A DNA stretch of 64,000 bases from Cryptomeria japonica (lineage: Eukaryota > Streptophyta > Pinopsida > Cupressales > Cupressaceae). Shown piece after piece: positions 20,791 through 32,877 of this stretch. The translations under genes were made by a program, and so were the position numbers. Each line of letters opens with the position of its first letter. Position 1 is the first letter of the stretch. The notes below the pieces were generated by a model. The model had not been told where the DNA came from, did not search any database, and saw nothing but the letters and a program-made list of their open reading frames with translations. The stretch is taken from the NCBI RefSeq assembly GCF_030272615.1, contig NC_081412.1:343473870-343537869 (forward strand), written 5' to 3'.

Positions 20791-22519
20791 TGTTGGCAAT
20801 ATGCTGGATTTGGTTAAGTGTTGTCATTGATGTCAACACTATATCCCGGTTGGAGACTATCCCAGTTAGTCTTGGTGATATTCTTGGTTTTGGCTGTGAT
20901 TCTGATCCGGTATGATCAGATCTCTAGAATCGGTCTTGGATGCTTATTCTGGTGGGTTACATGCTTGTTATATTATGTTGGTTCATGATTTGGTGCTTTG
21001 GCTATTATCGCTTTTGGTATTTGTCTTTACCAGCTTGCCTCTGCTATCCTGGTTAGCTTTATCGGTATGTTGTTTTGGTGACTTGGTTAGTGAATTTTGG
21101 GTCTGTCTTATGGAATTTGTTTCTTTCATGCTTGAAAGGAAATACAAGAGCAAGGAAAGAAAAATAAAATCCAAGAAAGTTTATTGATGAAGTAAATGTT
21201 ACCAAGAGAAATGCAAAAACCTTGGAGCAATCACCCAAATGTGAAGAAGTAGGCACAAGAACTTTTGAAAGGGGAAAAGCAAAGAAAAACCCCTTGTGAT
21301 ATTATGAATGAGGCAATGCCTAAAATGAGAGAGAGAGAGAGAGAGCAAGAAGCTCTTTACAATATTGTCATTAAGAAGAAATGAGAGAGGAGACATCTCT
21401 TAAATAGAGATGAGGAGAGGAGCTACAAAGTAACTCCCAAATCTATGAATGCCACCATTCATAAAATGTGTGTGCCATGTGTCCACATCCTCTTATGGAG
21501 GAAATCTAATATTCCTTAATAAAGGAAAATAAAAGAAATGACTTGTCCTCACACATGTACTAGAGGACAAATTACATGTAGGAATTCCAAAGGAATATCC
21601 TAAACTAAATACAAATAAACCTAAGCTAAGTAAAGATTAAATATTCTAACAATGCTAAAGGTGTTTCTTGATCGTTTCTCGAGAATTTGGTGACTTTGCA
21701 TTGGATGGCATGTTATTATGATGGTCCTATTTGGATCCAGTTAAACTTTATGTTATTTCATTGAGGGTTTCTACCGGTTGGTGAAGCGTGTTGGATTTTG
21801 GTCTTAGTGGAATTTCTAGCAGATATAATTGTTTGGATATTTGATTTAGGTCCATGCTATGTAATGTAAATCATAATATTGGTATGGTGGTATCGTGTGA
21901 TGTAATTAGTGTAATTATGGGTTTATGGGCTTAGGGTTTAGGCGACCTTGTCAATAAAGTTGATGATCTTTATTTATAGGTGACTTATTCATGTAATTTG
22001 GGAATCGATGGATATGGGTGATTATGTCCGCATTATTAGAGAAAGGATTATGTGTGAATAGAGTCATATCATTCCAGTGAAGGTTCGAAAGGTTTTGTAT
22101 TGCAAAGCAGACATTAGTGCTTAACCAGAACTGTATCAGGCATCCGTAGATGCTACTTTCACAGTTCATTTCTTTCTGAATTGTAGTCCGATGTTTATGT
22201 AAGTCAGTGAGACTTTCCTTTGTGATGAGTAGTGCGCTCTAGGCTGTTGGCCTTTCTGCAAGTGTAGACCCCATTGTAATTATTCATAATACTACTATAG
22301 AGTATTCATATGATTGTGGGTAGGGTTTCCCACTATGGTTTTTCCCTTTCCGGGTTTTCCACATCAAAATATTGGTGTTATGTGTGTTGTGCTTTCATGA
22401 TATATCTTTCATTGTCTTGTGCTCTGGTATAAGGTTTATAATTGAATTAATTGTTGTACTTGTGAGTAAACTGATTCACCCCCTTCTCAATTTACTACCG
22501 ATATCAATGCATTCCAACA
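20791..22519 (+). repeat. Copia 3' LTR, interrupted by a solo LTR
   Basis: It starts TGTTGG and ends CCAACA, the short inverted repeat typical of such LTRs. Without the 519-bp insert and its 5-bp duplication it would be about 1.2 kb, like the LTRs of the minus-strand relatives (about 1.07-1.28 kb). Confidence 0.8.
21133..21651 (-). mobile_element. Solo LTR inserted in the Copia LTR
   Basis: A 519-bp segment runs from TGAAAGG to CTAACA. It is flanked by perfect 5-bp direct repeats ATGCT (21128-21132 and 21652-21656). It has no internal region, as expected after LTR-LTR recombination. I assign the minus orientation by analogy with the TGTTAG start of the small-LTR element at 51085-54339. It contains a (GA)n tract near 21330. 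Confidence 0.8.
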
Positions 22520-25500
22520 ATTTATAACTAAGATTGTGTGAGTTCATCCATCTTGTATCTTTCATGATTCCTTTCTCTATCTTCACTGTCTTTATGTGAG
22601 CTTGATCCATATTACTACTTCATTTCTTGATGCATGAATGTACCCTTCTTATAGTGATCTTCTAGCTTTTGAATGTCAAAAGATGACTGCAAAAATCTTC
22701 TTTATTTGGACCCTTTCGGATTAGTGAAGAGTTCTAAAAATCAATGAATTGAGTTTTCATAAATTTTTTTGGATTTTTTCATTTTATTGTTTTCTAATTT
22801 CTATGAAAAAATTAGAAAAACCTAGTTTTCAGTTTTGAGATATGATTGAATTAATACGACTTATTTTTCTTGCTCATAACTATGGTGGTGCCTTATTCAC
22901 TGTCTTGACCCTTGTCAAAACTTCTCCATAGAAGCTCCAAGTTATGATCTTTACTCTTTGATCTGTGACAGATCCAAAATCATTCTTTGCTCCTTTAATA
23001 GGTCAGACATACTTTGGGACTCATGGTGAAGATAAACACCTCGTACAAACCTCATGTGAAGAACACCAATCTTTAAACAAAATAAATAATATCGGAGGAG
23101 CAGAGAAAGGTTCATGAAATACTTAAATGGAGGATAATGGCTTGTATAGTTCTTTGACAAAACATATGCTCCCTTAATAATAAAAAATGACAACAAGGTA
23201 AAATTTATTGAATACAACGAATGCTTGAAGTGTTAAGAGTTTTATGAACTACTTTTAGGCTTAGAACTCTACCTCATGCCTCCATTTTAACCTAGTAAAT
23301 ATGGGGTCTTCTTGTGGAGACGCTTTTACGTTGCCTTGTTCATTATGAACTGATGTTAAAACATAGATTTGGTGCTCTTGATTAGATCTCCATGCATTGT
23401 TTGGTTTGTAACTGGCAGTTCTTGTTGTCAAGACTGAAGAGATGTTGAGATGTAGGGTTTCTTCTTTAAAAAAAAATATTACAACTCTTTTACCAACAAC
23501 CCTAAAATCATCAAACTCTACATGGAGGATAAAAGAGCTTTCTATGTGGCAATAGACATGGACTCTTAAAATTCTTCATGCAATTTTTAACCTTTTTATC
23601 TTTTCCTCCATATATTAAAGGAACCCCCTTTTGACTTATTCGAACGTGGTAAAAACCTTTAGAAAACTATCTCTTTTAGACACTTGGCTCCTTATACTTA
23701 AAGTATATGACTTTGTTTTGGATTTAAGGAGGATTTTTCTTTTAAAACAAAAAAGCTTTCTTTTTTACCAGTGCTTTGGGAATCAGGAAATACAAGGCCA
23801 TTTATACAATATTTTAGATATCACTTAAAAATTCACTCAATAATAAGAAAAATTTTGTCTTGTGAGCAAAGATTGGTAACATAGCCTTCCATTGTCTTAA
23901 ACATGCTAGCTACCTTGGTTCTTCTCCTTTGCATGTAGTATCCTTGTCATCTTTTCTTATTATCGTCTTGAGCTTTTTGATAGTCTTTAAGCCCTTGTAA
24001 TGGACTATTCTTTTCATTAAGACTTTGTTTTCTAAGTTTGCATGGTCTTTGAAGATGTTCTATTTTTCATTGGTACTGCTTGACTTCTCTGCTTTTCCTC
24101 CTTTATGCTTCCCTTAATAGGTCTAGGATAGCTCATTCCTTACACTATTACCACATAAGATTTATTTGCTTTCCAAGTATGACAGTAGCCAGGGTTTTGA
24201 GTGAGGTTAAGCCTTTTAAAATCTTGATACAAAAACAAATAGAAGGCATATAGGAATTCCCTATTGTGACAGTCATGCTATCAACTATGATCTTCTCATA
24301 TCTTGGTATCCACTTTAGGGTAGGGTTTGTTGTTCTGTAACTATGTGGTCTATGCTTTCAACAATGAAACTCTCTATATTTTATTTCATTCATGAGAGAA
24401 AGAAGTGCATTTATTTGTGCCATGCTACTTTTAATAACCATATTTTGCTTTAGGAAAATAGGAAACAAAGAAAGCATAAACTCTTTCATAGTGATTGTGA
24501 GATCAAACCTTCTTTGTGAAAATGAGAGGATTTTAAGATGTTTAAGCAAACTTGTTTGCATCTGGTAATGTGTATGGACCTTTCATGGTTGAGTTGTAGT
24601 TAGTCCTCTTGATTTACAAGAGTTTTTCCATTGTTATTGTAATGTACTCCACATCAAAACTTTGAAAAAAAAACTCCCTTGCTCTTTAAGGGAACTGCAG
24701 ATGAAAGAATACCCTTGACAAGAACTAGCTCCCAAATTTTACCTAAGAGATACGAAGAGATTTTAGCTACCCCTTTCTGAGTTTGCATGGTAGGAGGTTG
24801 TAGAAAATATGATCCTTATTGCAAGATAATTGAAGCTTCTTCCAGAAAACCCTAGTTCACTCTCTTGCTATGTGGATAAATGCTTCATGCCATTGCATGC
24901 TATGGGTTTGAGGTAGATTTCTGACTTTTGACTCCTCATGCAATGTGAGACAACTCTATTTTCTTTTAATAATTGATTTCCCTCCAAGATAATGCGTGAA
25001 TAATTTCATCTTGTTAAGTGTGGTAGACCTCAATGGAAGGTTTTTTGGAGCTCTTCAACTTGAAACAAGACACCAATGTCTCTTTTGATAACCAATAAAA
25101 GGCCTTGGAGGTGATTTTGTCTTTTTTATAACTTTAAGCAAAGTTGGATCTTATGACTTTGAAAATTTTATTATCTTCTACCCAAAAAATAAGAGGAAAT
25201 AATGCTTTAAACATTATTCATGTAGACCAAAGGTATTTTTGTTAATTACGACCCTTCAAATTCCTCTAACACTTTACAATAAAACTCAAGACTCATCATA
25301 ACCTTATTTTGACTTGAGAGTGGAAAAATAGGTAACAAAAGCCATTAGTCATTGGATTTGATAGTTCGCCTTTTTTAGGACAATTTTGTAATTGCATACC
25401 CCCCTTTTAAAATTTGAAATTTAAATTTGACTAAATTGTCCCATTCAACCTCTTGCTCTAAGTTGACTAAACACATGTTTGGTGTAGTTTTATATCATGT

Positions 25501-26436
25501 GTTAGTATTGAAAGAAAAACAATTAATTCATTCTTAAGTATTGAAGGAACACTTACCGATGACACTTGAATTTAGTGAACTAAAAATGTGTAATGAGAAT
25601 TGATCTAAGAGAACTAGTCTCCTTGCAATGAATTGACAACATCTTAAGACATTTTTAAACACCATTAACCCCTAATTCTTCAAGAAGAGCAAGGTAGACA
25701 ATTATACATCAAACGAGCAAAAGAGAAGAACATCACTATAGGGATGAGTTTGAACTCAAAGGACTAATTTGTGACAATGTCTCTTCCCTAATCTATAAAC
25801 TTGTGCCTTGAAAGAGCATAGATTTTGATAAAGTCTACTAAACTTTTTAGTAATAAAGAGATGGTTTCCAAACATATATTAGTTTAATATTAAAATTGTT
25901 GTGAATGAGCCTTTGTTTGCTTGTGAAGTTGAATGGTTTTGAACGAGCTTACTAGAGATCAAATCATGTTGAGTGCAAGGCCTCCACACGATAAAGGATT
26001 AGGTCCAATTGTACCTTGGATGACTTTACTGAAATGAATACTTTTAACTGAAAATATTTTAGTCTAAAACTCATGCCCTGATATTGAATTTTAAATGTTA
26101 AATATTCAGTTATATTTAATTAATACTAACTAGGGGAGAGGGCTTGGTATTTGAGCACTCGAAGTTTGTTCTTCTCAAAATCCTATGTGGAAATTCAAAT
26201 CAATCCCTATTTTTTACATTAGCTTACTTGGAAAGTCCCTTGCTTATACTAAAATTTCAAGATCACATCATCATGTTTTTTTGCCAAGGTGTCCAAAAAG
26301 GCCCCAAAAAAGAGAGACCGATACTTGTGCACTAAGTCATGTTTTATTGGTGCATTGATGTGGCATTACATGATTTGTTGCTCTTCGGATATAAGGAATA
26401 CATTTCATTCAATTATAGGTACTCATCATCAACATT
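22520..26436. other. AT-rich intergenic stretch without recognisable gene
   Basis: I found no domain, splice-consistent exon set or clear repeat structure. Short frames (for example near 22951-23217 minus and 23631-23828 plus) show no recognisable family. It may be old transposon DNA eroded beyond recognition. Confidence 0.5.
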
Positions 26437-26452
26437 AACAACTTTAAAGTCA

Positions 26453-28305
26453 ATGGAAGGGTCTACGTGGGAAGTGTCACTGGAGCAAGGGTTTTGGGGG
26501 AAGCCGAGGGAGGAGAAGACGAGGCGGAGGAAGGAGATGATGGCAATGGGGAGGTGGTTGATCCTGTTGGGGTTGGGGTCTTGGTGGGGGTCTACAGTTT
26601 TGGCAGTGTTGGGGATGCGTCGGTGGTGTCTTCTCTAGTCTTTGGGGGGGCAACGTCCCTACTCTGTTCCACATTGCCCTGCTTGGTAGATGGCAGATTG
26701 TTTCTCCCATTGGTGTTTTTTGTGGAGGGTGTTGTGGGTGCGGTTGAGGTTGTGCATGGTGATGGGGCTCTTTTCCCTTACATCGCAACTTCTCTTCCTT
26801 TCTGTGTTGTCAATGGCAGACATTGGATCTGTGGTTGCTTGGATATGGATTTGGGTCAGGCTTTCTTCTGGACCTAGTGGGCCCGTGAGGTGGAGATGCT
26901 ATTGCTGGTCATTTTGCTGCGCAAGAAGTTTTCTGTGGTGGCTATGGTGGTCTATGCTTTGTTCGTAGTTTGGGGCTTTATTGGTTGTGCCTTGGTGTGA
27001 GGGGGTTGATTGGGATCTGGGTGGAGGTTATGTTTTTTTGGAGTCCTTTCTCCCCTTGGGTTGTGTTTTGCCCTTTGGGAATGATTTGGTGTGGATGGGG
27101 GACTCTGTCTGGGAGGTCCCTGCATCTTTTTGGTGTGGTTTTTCTGAGTTTTCTCTTGCAGATTGTGAGTGCTTTTATGGATTTATTCATTTCAAGAGAT
27201 TCTCTGGTGTCTCACAGGATGTCTTCTTTCCATTTCTCTCATTCTGGCTTATTGAGGTGGACCACTCTTTTATAGAGGGGAAGAGTTGTGGGCAAAGTTT
27301 GGTGGGATGGCTCCTGTTGGGGGTATTGGATACCTTTTTTTTCGAGGTTGGATGTGCTCTTGTGATTGTCTCTTTGTTGTTGGGTTTATATCCCTCCTCC
27401 TATAGAGGTGGAGATTCTGGTGAAGCTTGTTGGCATAGAGTCTTTCTGGTGCTGACCCCTTTTTCTGTTCAAGGTTTTGGGAGCCTTTTCAAAACCCTTC
27501 CTTCCAGCTAAGCATCATGTGATTATTTGTTTGTTGTTGGTCTATGTTTTGGGGTTATTTGCTTCGTTTTCCTGCTCCTATTGAGGTGGTTCCCTTTCCT
27601 ATAGAGGTGGAGAGGTGATGTGTTGGAAGGCGGACTCTGATCAGATGCTGGGTGGTGACAGGTATCCTCCTGCTGGTTATGGGATGCACTTTAAAACCCA
27701 TTTTGAAGGTTCAGGATGCCTTTCAAAATCCCCCTTTTGGCTATTGCTTTATGTTTTTTTTTTATGCTTGGCTCAGGTTGTGGGAGCCTTGTAAAACCCA
27801 CAGGCAGGCTGGACGCTACTAGTTTTCAAGGGCCTAGCCTAAACACTTGCTGTTTTGGTTTTTGGTTAAGGATAGGTTTTGCTTTTGGCAATCTGAGGTC
27901 TATGTTGTAGGTTAAGGGAGCCTGGAAAAACCCTTCTCTGTTGGTTTTGGGGGCCAGTTGAAAACCCAGGCTGATGGTTAGGGGAGCCTATCAAAACCCT
28001 CTAAGTCTAGATTGTGAATGTATGACTACTTGCTGTAGTCTGGTGTCTTTGAAGGTTATGGGTGTCTAGAACACCCATGGTGTCAGTTGAAGGTTAAGGG
28101 AGCCTTAGTAAAACCCTTGTGCATGTATTAGAGGCTAGTCTTTTCAGTCTCGGTTGTGGTCGGGCTACTGGTTTTCTGATGTTTATTCCTCTAGGCAGCA
28201 TTGTATTGTGGGTTCTAGATCCTGGTAAAATCTGAGGGTTTCGGGTCCCTTCAAAACCTATTGTATGAGGTTTCGGGTCCCCTCAAAACCTTATCCTTAA
28301 TAAAA
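26453..28305 (+). mobile_element. LINE-like retroposed insert with 16-bp target duplication
   Basis: A GC-richer block of about 1.85 kb is flanked by AACAACTTTAAAGTCA (26437-26452) and AACAACTCTAAAGTCA (28306-28321), 15 of 16 bases identical. It ends in an A-rich TAATAAAAA tail. Long target duplications and an A-rich 3' end are hallmarks of LINE-type target-primed insertion. I see no endonuclease or reverse transcriptase motif. The block is either a 5'-truncated LINE 3' end or a non-autonomous element. Its last 800 bp hold a row of short hairpins. The open frames here (26467-26877 and 26981-27511) are G-rich and match nothing I recognise. Confidence 0.65.
27473..28291 (+). repeat. Row of GGTTTTGGGAGCC...AAAACCC hairpin motifs
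   Basis: About nine variants of one motif recur every 50-150 bp, for example 27473-27496 (GGTTTTG pairs with CAAAACC), 27775-27804, 27909-27934, 27977-28000, 28091-28115 and 28268-28291. Each has GGTT near the left, GGGAGCC or GGGTCCC in the loop and AAAACC(C) on the right. They fill the 3' end of the retroposed insert. Confidence 0.65.
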
Positions 28306-28321
28306 AACAACTCTAAAGTCA

Positions 28322-29256
28322 CAATTATTGATACAATATTATCAAAAAATATTGAATATAAAATCGACAAATACTATAACAACTATTGAAACACTCTCAA
28401 CTAAGAGTCCTCTCCCATATTTATACTTAATTTTTTATATTTAAATATAATATTACAAAACACAATTTGAGCACTACATGGGAAGAATGCATGTAAATGG
28501 TTGGATAGGAAGGAGCGCATATGATGGTGAAGAAAGGGACATGAGGATCATGTGATATTATTGGCCCTCATCCTTACCCGATGAAGGTGGGTGAAAAAAG
28601 GGTAAAGAGGAGAGCGATAAACATGCCTAGATTTCCTGCGTCCATTGAGTCGAAAATTTCAAATAAAAAACCTCCGCATTAACACAAACGCCCAGCACAA
28701 ATCGGAAACAGACGCGTTGTGATGTTGTGGGTGGGCCAGTGGCGTTGGAAATAGAAAAAAAGATTTGCAGGGTCAGTCAGGGTGATGATGAGTCATTGCT
28801 CTTGACTGTATCCAACTTTTTCTACGACACACACGTTTACAAAAATGTGAGGTACGTACTTTTAGGTTTGCATAAAATAAGCAGCGATTCTGCTCCATCC
28901 GTCTCCGCATGGTACCTATAATTACGAATTGCGTAGTGCCTAGAACCTTGTCATATTTCACCTTCACAAGGCTATGTATGCATCGATACCGAATTTACCG
29001 ATTGTGGGGAAATTGGAAGTAACGAGAGTGTGAATCTGTAAATAGGTTTTGACAATCACGGGTGGCCCGGAACTGCGGAAGTGAAGTGGGAGGGAGGCGG
29101 TGAACGGGTTGTTGGTTTTACAAAAACGGGGCCTGGTGTCCTTCACACGTGCTTTTGCAGGCACATTCTTCTAGTTGTCTGTAGTTGCTGTTCTTGGAAT
29201 GGTGGAGTCCCCTGTTTCTATTTTAGGAATCCAGGGACTGTTCTGGAGCCTGAGAT
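28322..29256. promoter_or_regulatory. Upstream region of the MSL10-like gene
   Basis: This is the interval between the LINE-like insert and the first ATG. It has a palindromic G-box CACGTG at 29146-29151, followed by CTTTTGCAG (29152-29160), which could be the 3' splice site of a 5' untranslated intron. I cannot place a TATA box or transcription start with confidence. Confidence 0.35.
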
Positions 29257-32200
29257 ATGATTCCTTTGAGCAGCTGTTGCAACCATCCTTACAATTACAA
29301 GCATTTGGGAAACAAGGAAGCGGAAGATCACAGCAATCGTGGGGAGGAAGAGGAGAAAATGGAGGAAGGCCCTATCAGGCGGAGTGAAGGAGGGGCCGCT
29401 GGTGCGGATGTGGTGTTAAATGTTGATTCCCAGAGTGAGGATTTCAATCAGGAAAGAGCAATGGGTGGTGGGAGTCGAGAGGGAGGAGGGATTTGGAGGG
29501 GTTCTAGCTATGATTTCCTTGGTGAGTCTGAAAAGCTAGGGCTTCCCACAGCTCAAGGGGCTTCGGATGACAAGAGCCAGAGCTTTGATTTCCGGGAGGG
29601 CAGGGATCCCCCATCTAAACTCATTGGGGATTTCTTGCAGCGGGAGAGGATTTCCGGGCAAAAATCCTTGGATATGGATTTTGATTTGGAGGAACTCCAT
29701 TTCGCCCAGGAAGGTGATAACAGTGTTTCTGGTAAAAAGAGGGATTACTTGTCCAGTGTTCCAGAGACGCACACTTTACAGTCTGGAGCAAATTCTCCAG
29801 GGAAGGGTGTTGTCAGATCCCATCTCCATGGTGGCTCTTCTCCTACGCCGAATTCGAGTATGCATGCACGTTCGCCCTCAGCTTCTCCCAAGGTACAGTT
29901 TGAATCTGCGGTTCAGATAGGATCCCCTGTTTATGAAGGCGGGCCACGATACAGCCCTAAGGAAGATTTTAAGGAGAGAAGTAACAGAGAGAGCGGGCGA
30001 AAAAAATCTGGAATCGATGATGAAGTGTTGAGGTGTTCGGGCAGGGCGTCGCCGAATCTAAACCGGTTACGCACCAAAACGAAGTCGCGACTGATTGATC
30101 CGCCTCAGGCTCAGTTTCAGTACGGAGGGGAGGCTGCTTCAGAGATGGCCTATGTTAGCAGACGGCGCTCTGGTCAGCTAAAGTCGGGCCAGCTCAAGTC
30201 CGGCATCATCGGGAAAAATCCCGGTATGCTGGAGAAGCTGAACGAAGATGAAGAAGACGACCCCTTTAAGGATTGCGATCTTCCGGACGAATATAAGCGG
30301 GCCAAATGGGGTTTCCTTGGCCTTTTTCAGTGGCTTAGCTTTTTTGTAATAGTGGGTGCCTTTGTTTGCAGCCTAACGGTTGAGTATTTGAAAAGGAAGA
30401 CCGTGTGGGATCTGCATCTCTGGAAATGGTGCCTCCTAGTGCTTGTTCTGTTTTGTGGAAGACTTGTTTCTGGCTGGGCCATTCGTCTCGTTGTCTTCTT
30501 TGTAGAGAGGAACTTTCTACTCAGGAAAAGAGTCCTTTATTTCGTTTATGGGCTGAGGAAAGCTGTGCAGAATTGTCTCTGGTTGGGGCTTGTTCTTCTG
30601 GCCTGGCATTATCTCTTCGACAAGAAAGTAGAGAGGGAGACCAAGAGTAAGTCACTGCGTTATGTTAATAAGATCCTGGTCTGTTTGCTGGTGGGCACCT
30701 TTATATGGCTGATTAAAACACTGTTGGTGAAAGTTTTGGCATCTTCGTTTCATGTGAGCACTTTTTTCGATCGGATACAAGAGTCTCTCTTCAATCAGTA
30801 TGTGCTGGAAACCCTTTCTGGGCCTCCATTGATTGAGATCGAGCAGTACAACAAAGAAGAGGAGAAGCTTATGGCCGAGATAGCCCAGATGAAAGAGGCT
30901 GGGGCTAAGATTGCCATTGACCTTAAAAGCACTTCCAAAAGTGGTTTGCTCAAGTCCGGAGCTACAACTCCCAGAAGTGGGATGATCGGCAAAAGCGGGC
31001 GTTCCATGGGGCTTCGAGACAACAAACAACAAGACGAGGGAATCAGCATTGACCATTTGCACAAACTGAACCAGAAGAACATCTCGGCGTGGAACATGAA
31101 GAGACTGATGAACATTGTGAGACATGGAGTATTGTCCACTCTCGACGAGTCATTCCAGAACGCGGCCACCGAAGACGAGTCTGTCACGCAGATTAGAAGC
31201 GAGTGGGAGGCCAAAGCTGCTGCCAAAAAGATTTTTAGAAATGTTGCCCAGCCGCGTGCAAAGTAATGTCCCCTCCCTCTTTTGCTTTCTCTACTTTCCA
31301 TGAAAAAAAACCGTTTGCTTTCTTCATTATCTGATGTCATCCTAATTTTATTCGATCCAGGCATATAACCATAGAGGATTTGATGAGATTTCTACGGGAA
31401 GAAGAAGCACTGAAGGCAATGGCCCTGTTTGAAGGGGCCCAAGACACCAATCAAGTCAATAAAGCGGCTCTTAAAAACTGGGTGGTAATTTTGCTCAAAA
31501 AAGCCTTGTCAGAGTCCATTTATTGGGGAATAATGGAAGCTCCTGGAGAAGCTGTGACAATTTTGTTTTACATCAACGATAAAACATTCAAATGTTTACC
31601 CTCATAGGTGAATGTGATTGGAGCGTTGATGTAAACAAAATTGTTACAGTTTTCAGTTTTCGTCAGTTTCATGTACAGTATTAGGGGCTGTGATTTGTTG
31701 GTTTTAGCACAGTTCAAGTATGAGAATTCTGGACTGGACTGCCTGATCTCGCAGACTTGATAAAACCTTTAATTTCTTTCATTTCATTATGGGTATTTCA
31801 ATGGTGGTCACAGAGATGTAAATGTTTGCAGGTGAACGTTTTCAGAGAGAGAAGGGCTCTAGCCCTGACATTGAACGACACAAAGACTGCAGTGAACAAA
31901 TTACACCGAATGGTGAATGTGGCGGTTTCCTTGGTAATCGGAGTAATCTGGCTTCTGATACTTGGGATTGCAACAACCCACATTCTCGTATTGATATCTT
32001 CCCAGTTGCTGTTGGTGGTTTTCGTGTTCGGAAACACCTGTAAGACAATATTCGAGTCTATCATCTTCCTCTTCGTAATGCATCCTTTCGACGTTGGGGA
32101 CCGATGTTCAGTGGAAGGCGTCCAAGTAAGCAATTTCTTCCCTGTGCCAATTTACATTCGGAATCACCTTTACTTCCATCCACTAACAAATAATACTGCT

Positions 32201-32877
32201 TTCCTCCAGATGGTTGTGGAGGAGATGAACATTCTGACAACAGTGTTTCTGAGATACGACAACGAGAAGATTTGGTATCCCAATTCAGTTCTGGCGACAA
32301 AACCCATCAGTAACTTCTACAGGAGCCCTGACATGGGAGACGCCGTGGAATTCGCCATTCACATTGCAACTCCCAAGGAAAAGGTCGACATAATGAAAGA
32401 GAGGATCAAAAGGTAATTGTAATGTCACTAGTGGACTCCTAGTGTAATGTCACTAGCATATCTTTAAAATATCTATGGAATGTTTGTATCTGATTAACGA
32501 CAGTTGTATGTTTTTTTCTTCACGTAGACGCGTTCTTGACATCCATATACAACTGTAAAGTAATTAGTGTATGTATATGTATGGATTGCAGGTATGTGGA
32601 TAATAAAGTAGAGCACTGGTACCCGAATCCGATGATAGTGGTGAAGGACATTGAGGACATGAACAGGATGAAGATGGCAGTGTGGTTACAGCACAAGATG
32701 AATCACCAAGACATGGGGGAGAAATGGTTGCGAAGGTCTCACCTGGTAGAAGAAATGATCACCATTTTCAGAGATTTAGATATCGAATATCGCCTCTTAC
32801 CCATGGACGTTAACATCCGAAAGTTACCCCCGCCCGCCCTCGTCTCCAACCGCCTTCCTTCCACGTGGATGACGTGA
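29257..32877 (+). CDS. MSL10-like: MscS-like mechanosensitive channel, MSL10 type, five coding exons
   Basis: Mechanosensitive anion channel of the plant MscS-like family, expected in the plasma membrane and opened by membrane tension. Coding exons that join in frame are 29257-31262, 31361-31484, 31832-32125, 32210-32412 and 32592-32877; all introns are GT-AG, giving 970 codons plus stop. The long N-terminal soluble region (residues 1-350) is charged. Membrane segments lie at about 351-377, 389-418, 436-456, 470-500, 741-760 and 762-793. The last is pore-lining and runs into the MscS block FGNTCKTIFESIIFLFVMHP followed by FDVGDRC. Conserved family text includes RFLREEEALKAMALFEGA (exon 2) and KIWYPNSVLATKPISNFYRS (exon 4). 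At 970 aa it is longer than the roughly 740 aa I recall for Arabidopsis MSL10, mostly at the N-terminus. A second in-frame ATG at 29359 (MEEGPIRR) is an alternative start. Intact and the only clear host gene here. Confidence 0.95.

Larger units (their letters stand above)
17800..22519 (+). mobile_element. 5'-truncated Ty1/Copia element with 3' LTR
   Basis: Copia gag, protease and integrase remnants (17800-19953), an RNase H remnant (20130-20474), a polypurine tract (20779-20790) and a 3' LTR (20791-22519) follow in the right order. The 5' LTR, primer site and gag start are absent. The reverse transcriptase region between integrase and RNase H is deleted. It belongs to the same broad family as the minus-strand elements at 42934 and 57943, judging by shared peptides and 3' untranslated motifs. 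Confidence 0.85.

Noticed and set aside
26467-27511. Two G-rich plus-strand frames of 136 and 176 codons
   Set aside because: No recognisable domain; composition follows the GC-rich retroposed block, and the antisense strand is equally open. Not called as genes.
31380-31607. Separate 75-codon frame after the first MSL exon
   Set aside because: Its first part is exon 2 of the channel gene; the rest is intron read-through past the GT donor at 31485.
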